A stretch of DNA of 39,821 nt from a virus: positions 1 to 39,821 of the IMG/VR virus record IMGVR_UViG_3300010938_000648; one strand, written 5' to 3'. Under the pieces are notes generated by a model. It did not search any database. It was not told the DNA's origin and worked only from the letters and a program-made list of their open reading frames with translations. Shown piece by piece: positions 39,188 through 39,821 of this stretch (positions are counted from its first letter, which is position 1; every line of letters begins with the position of its first letter). The position numbers and the translations under genes are program-made.

Positions 39188-39608
39188 TTTCACTGTCCCC
39201 GGCACCCCGCTCGCGTGGGCGCGGGCGCGCGTGCTCGCGAAAGACGGCAAGCCGCGGTTCTTCACGCCGCCTGCGCGGCTCCAATACATGAACCACGTGG
39301 TCATGTGCGCGCAGACCAGTTTGGATTGGCCGAGCGAGCCGTGGGACGGGCCGGTCTATCTCGAGGTGCGCGCGGTGTTCCCGCGTCCGAAGCGGCTGAT
39401 GCGTCGCAAGGACCCCGACGGGGAGGTCTGGTGCGTCCGCAAGCCGGATTTGGACAATCTCATGAAGATTGTCTGCGATGCGCTGACCCGCGCAGGTCTC
39501 TGGCGCGATGACGCGCAGGTCGCGATGGTCGTTGTGCGGAAGGTGTGGGCTTCGAAGGTCGCAGCGCCGCGCCTCGAGGTCCACGCGGAGCGGATGAGGG
39601 CATCATGA
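39174..39608 (+). CDS. rusA: RusA-family Holliday junction resolvase
   Basis: A 144-aa endonuclease resolving branched recombination or replication DNA before packaging. The RusA core is plain: FTVPGTPLAWARAR at 6-19, KPDLDNLMKIVCDAL at 90-104 and RDDAQV at 111-116 with the acidic pair. The length is usual for the family (about 120-145). The gene overlaps the previous one by 14 bp and is followed by an ATGA-coupled small gene. Confidence 0.93.
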   Translation: MDRVDFTVPGTPLAWARARVLAKDGKPRFFTPPARLQYMNHVVMCAQTSLDWPSEPWDGPVYLEVRAVFPRPKRLMRRKDPDGEVWCVRKPDLDNLMKIVCDALTRAGLWRDDAQVAMVVVRKVWASKVAAPRLEVHAERMRAS

Positions 39609-39814
39609 GGATTCTCATCCCAGAGGGCACCTGCGGGTCGTTCTACGTGGCCTCGTGCCCCTACCGGCACGACGACATGTGCGACCATCCGGCGGTCCGT
39701 TCCCATGACCCGCTGTGGTCTTGGAGCGGCCAGCCGGTGTTGCGGCGGTTCTCCAACTGCCCGTTCGGGAAGGGCGACTTTGAAGTGGAGGTGCCAGACC
39801 GGCGCGTGACGTAG
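39605..39814 (+). CDS. Small Cys-rich protein, 69 aa
   Basis: Starts at ATG 39605, overlapping the RusA stop. Four or five cysteines (CGSFYVASCPYRHDDMCDHP, then SNCPFG) plus histidines could bind zinc. It is unlike any family I know. It is the last gene in the window, ending 7 bases before the edge, and would be followed by the repeat region at 1-245 if the molecule is circular. Confidence 0.75.
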   Translation: MRILIPEGTCGSFYVASCPYRHDDMCDHPAVRSHDPLWSWSGQPVLRRFSNCPFGKGDFEVEVPDRRVT

Positions 39815-39821
39815 GCGATCC

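Overview
This window reads as most or all of a tailed-phage genome (Caudoviricetes) with podovirus (T7-like) virion organisation and high G+C. There are no rRNA, tRNA or host housekeeping genes. Coding density is near complete, with ATGA/TGATG start-stop overlaps throughout. The late genes run in T7-like order: portal, scaffold, capsid, adaptor, nozzle, fibre/spike, internal virion proteins, lysis, terminase. I see no phage RNA polymerase, DNA polymerase or integrase, so the phage probably uses host transcription and the host replicative polymerase. A holin/lipoprotein lysis cassette hints at a Gram-negative host; the host cannot be named from the sequence.

Layout. (1) 1-245: a repeat-bearing control region without genes. 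(2) 246-4364, plus strand: unknown protein, D12-class adenine methyltransferase, small basic protein, a replication initiator whose linker-coding DNA holds origin-like iterons, and a zinc-binding protein that may be a helicase loader. (3) 4365-6641: a repeat- and palindrome-rich regulatory block. It carries a two-gene minus-strand operon (5169-5841, first gene a HTH protein) and a sigma70-like promoter firing rightwards. (4) 6642-11588, plus strand: a MoxR-type AAA+ ATPase, a fused zinc-metallopeptidase/VWA protein and four accessory proteins that share a distinctive C-terminal tail. This is the best candidate for an undescribed system. (5) 11585-32649, minus strand: the virion, lysis and packaging operon, read from a promoter near 32.67 kb. 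(6) 32650-32906: divergent promoter region with a 42-bp imperfect palindrome. (7) 32907-39814, plus strand: recombination and DNA-metabolism operon with Cas4-like and YqaJ nucleases, a probable annealing protein, a Cro-like regulator, a two-domain beta-clamp homologue, a secreted lytic transglycosylase, an MmcB-like nuclease, zinc-finger proteins and RusA.

How it fits together. Block 6 ends 7 bases before the window end and block 2 starts near its beginning on the same strand, so the molecule may be circular or circularly permuted, with one early operon crossing the junction (inference). Replication would begin at iterons inside the initiator gene, using the host replisome with a phage clamp. 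Concatemers would be processed by the exonuclease/annealing/RusA set and packaged by the terminase into a portal-scaffold-capsid head. Lysis would use an M15 peptidase, holin-like proteins and possibly the transglycosylase. The ATPase/VWA operon lies outside these tasks and may remodel or target a host or virion complex.
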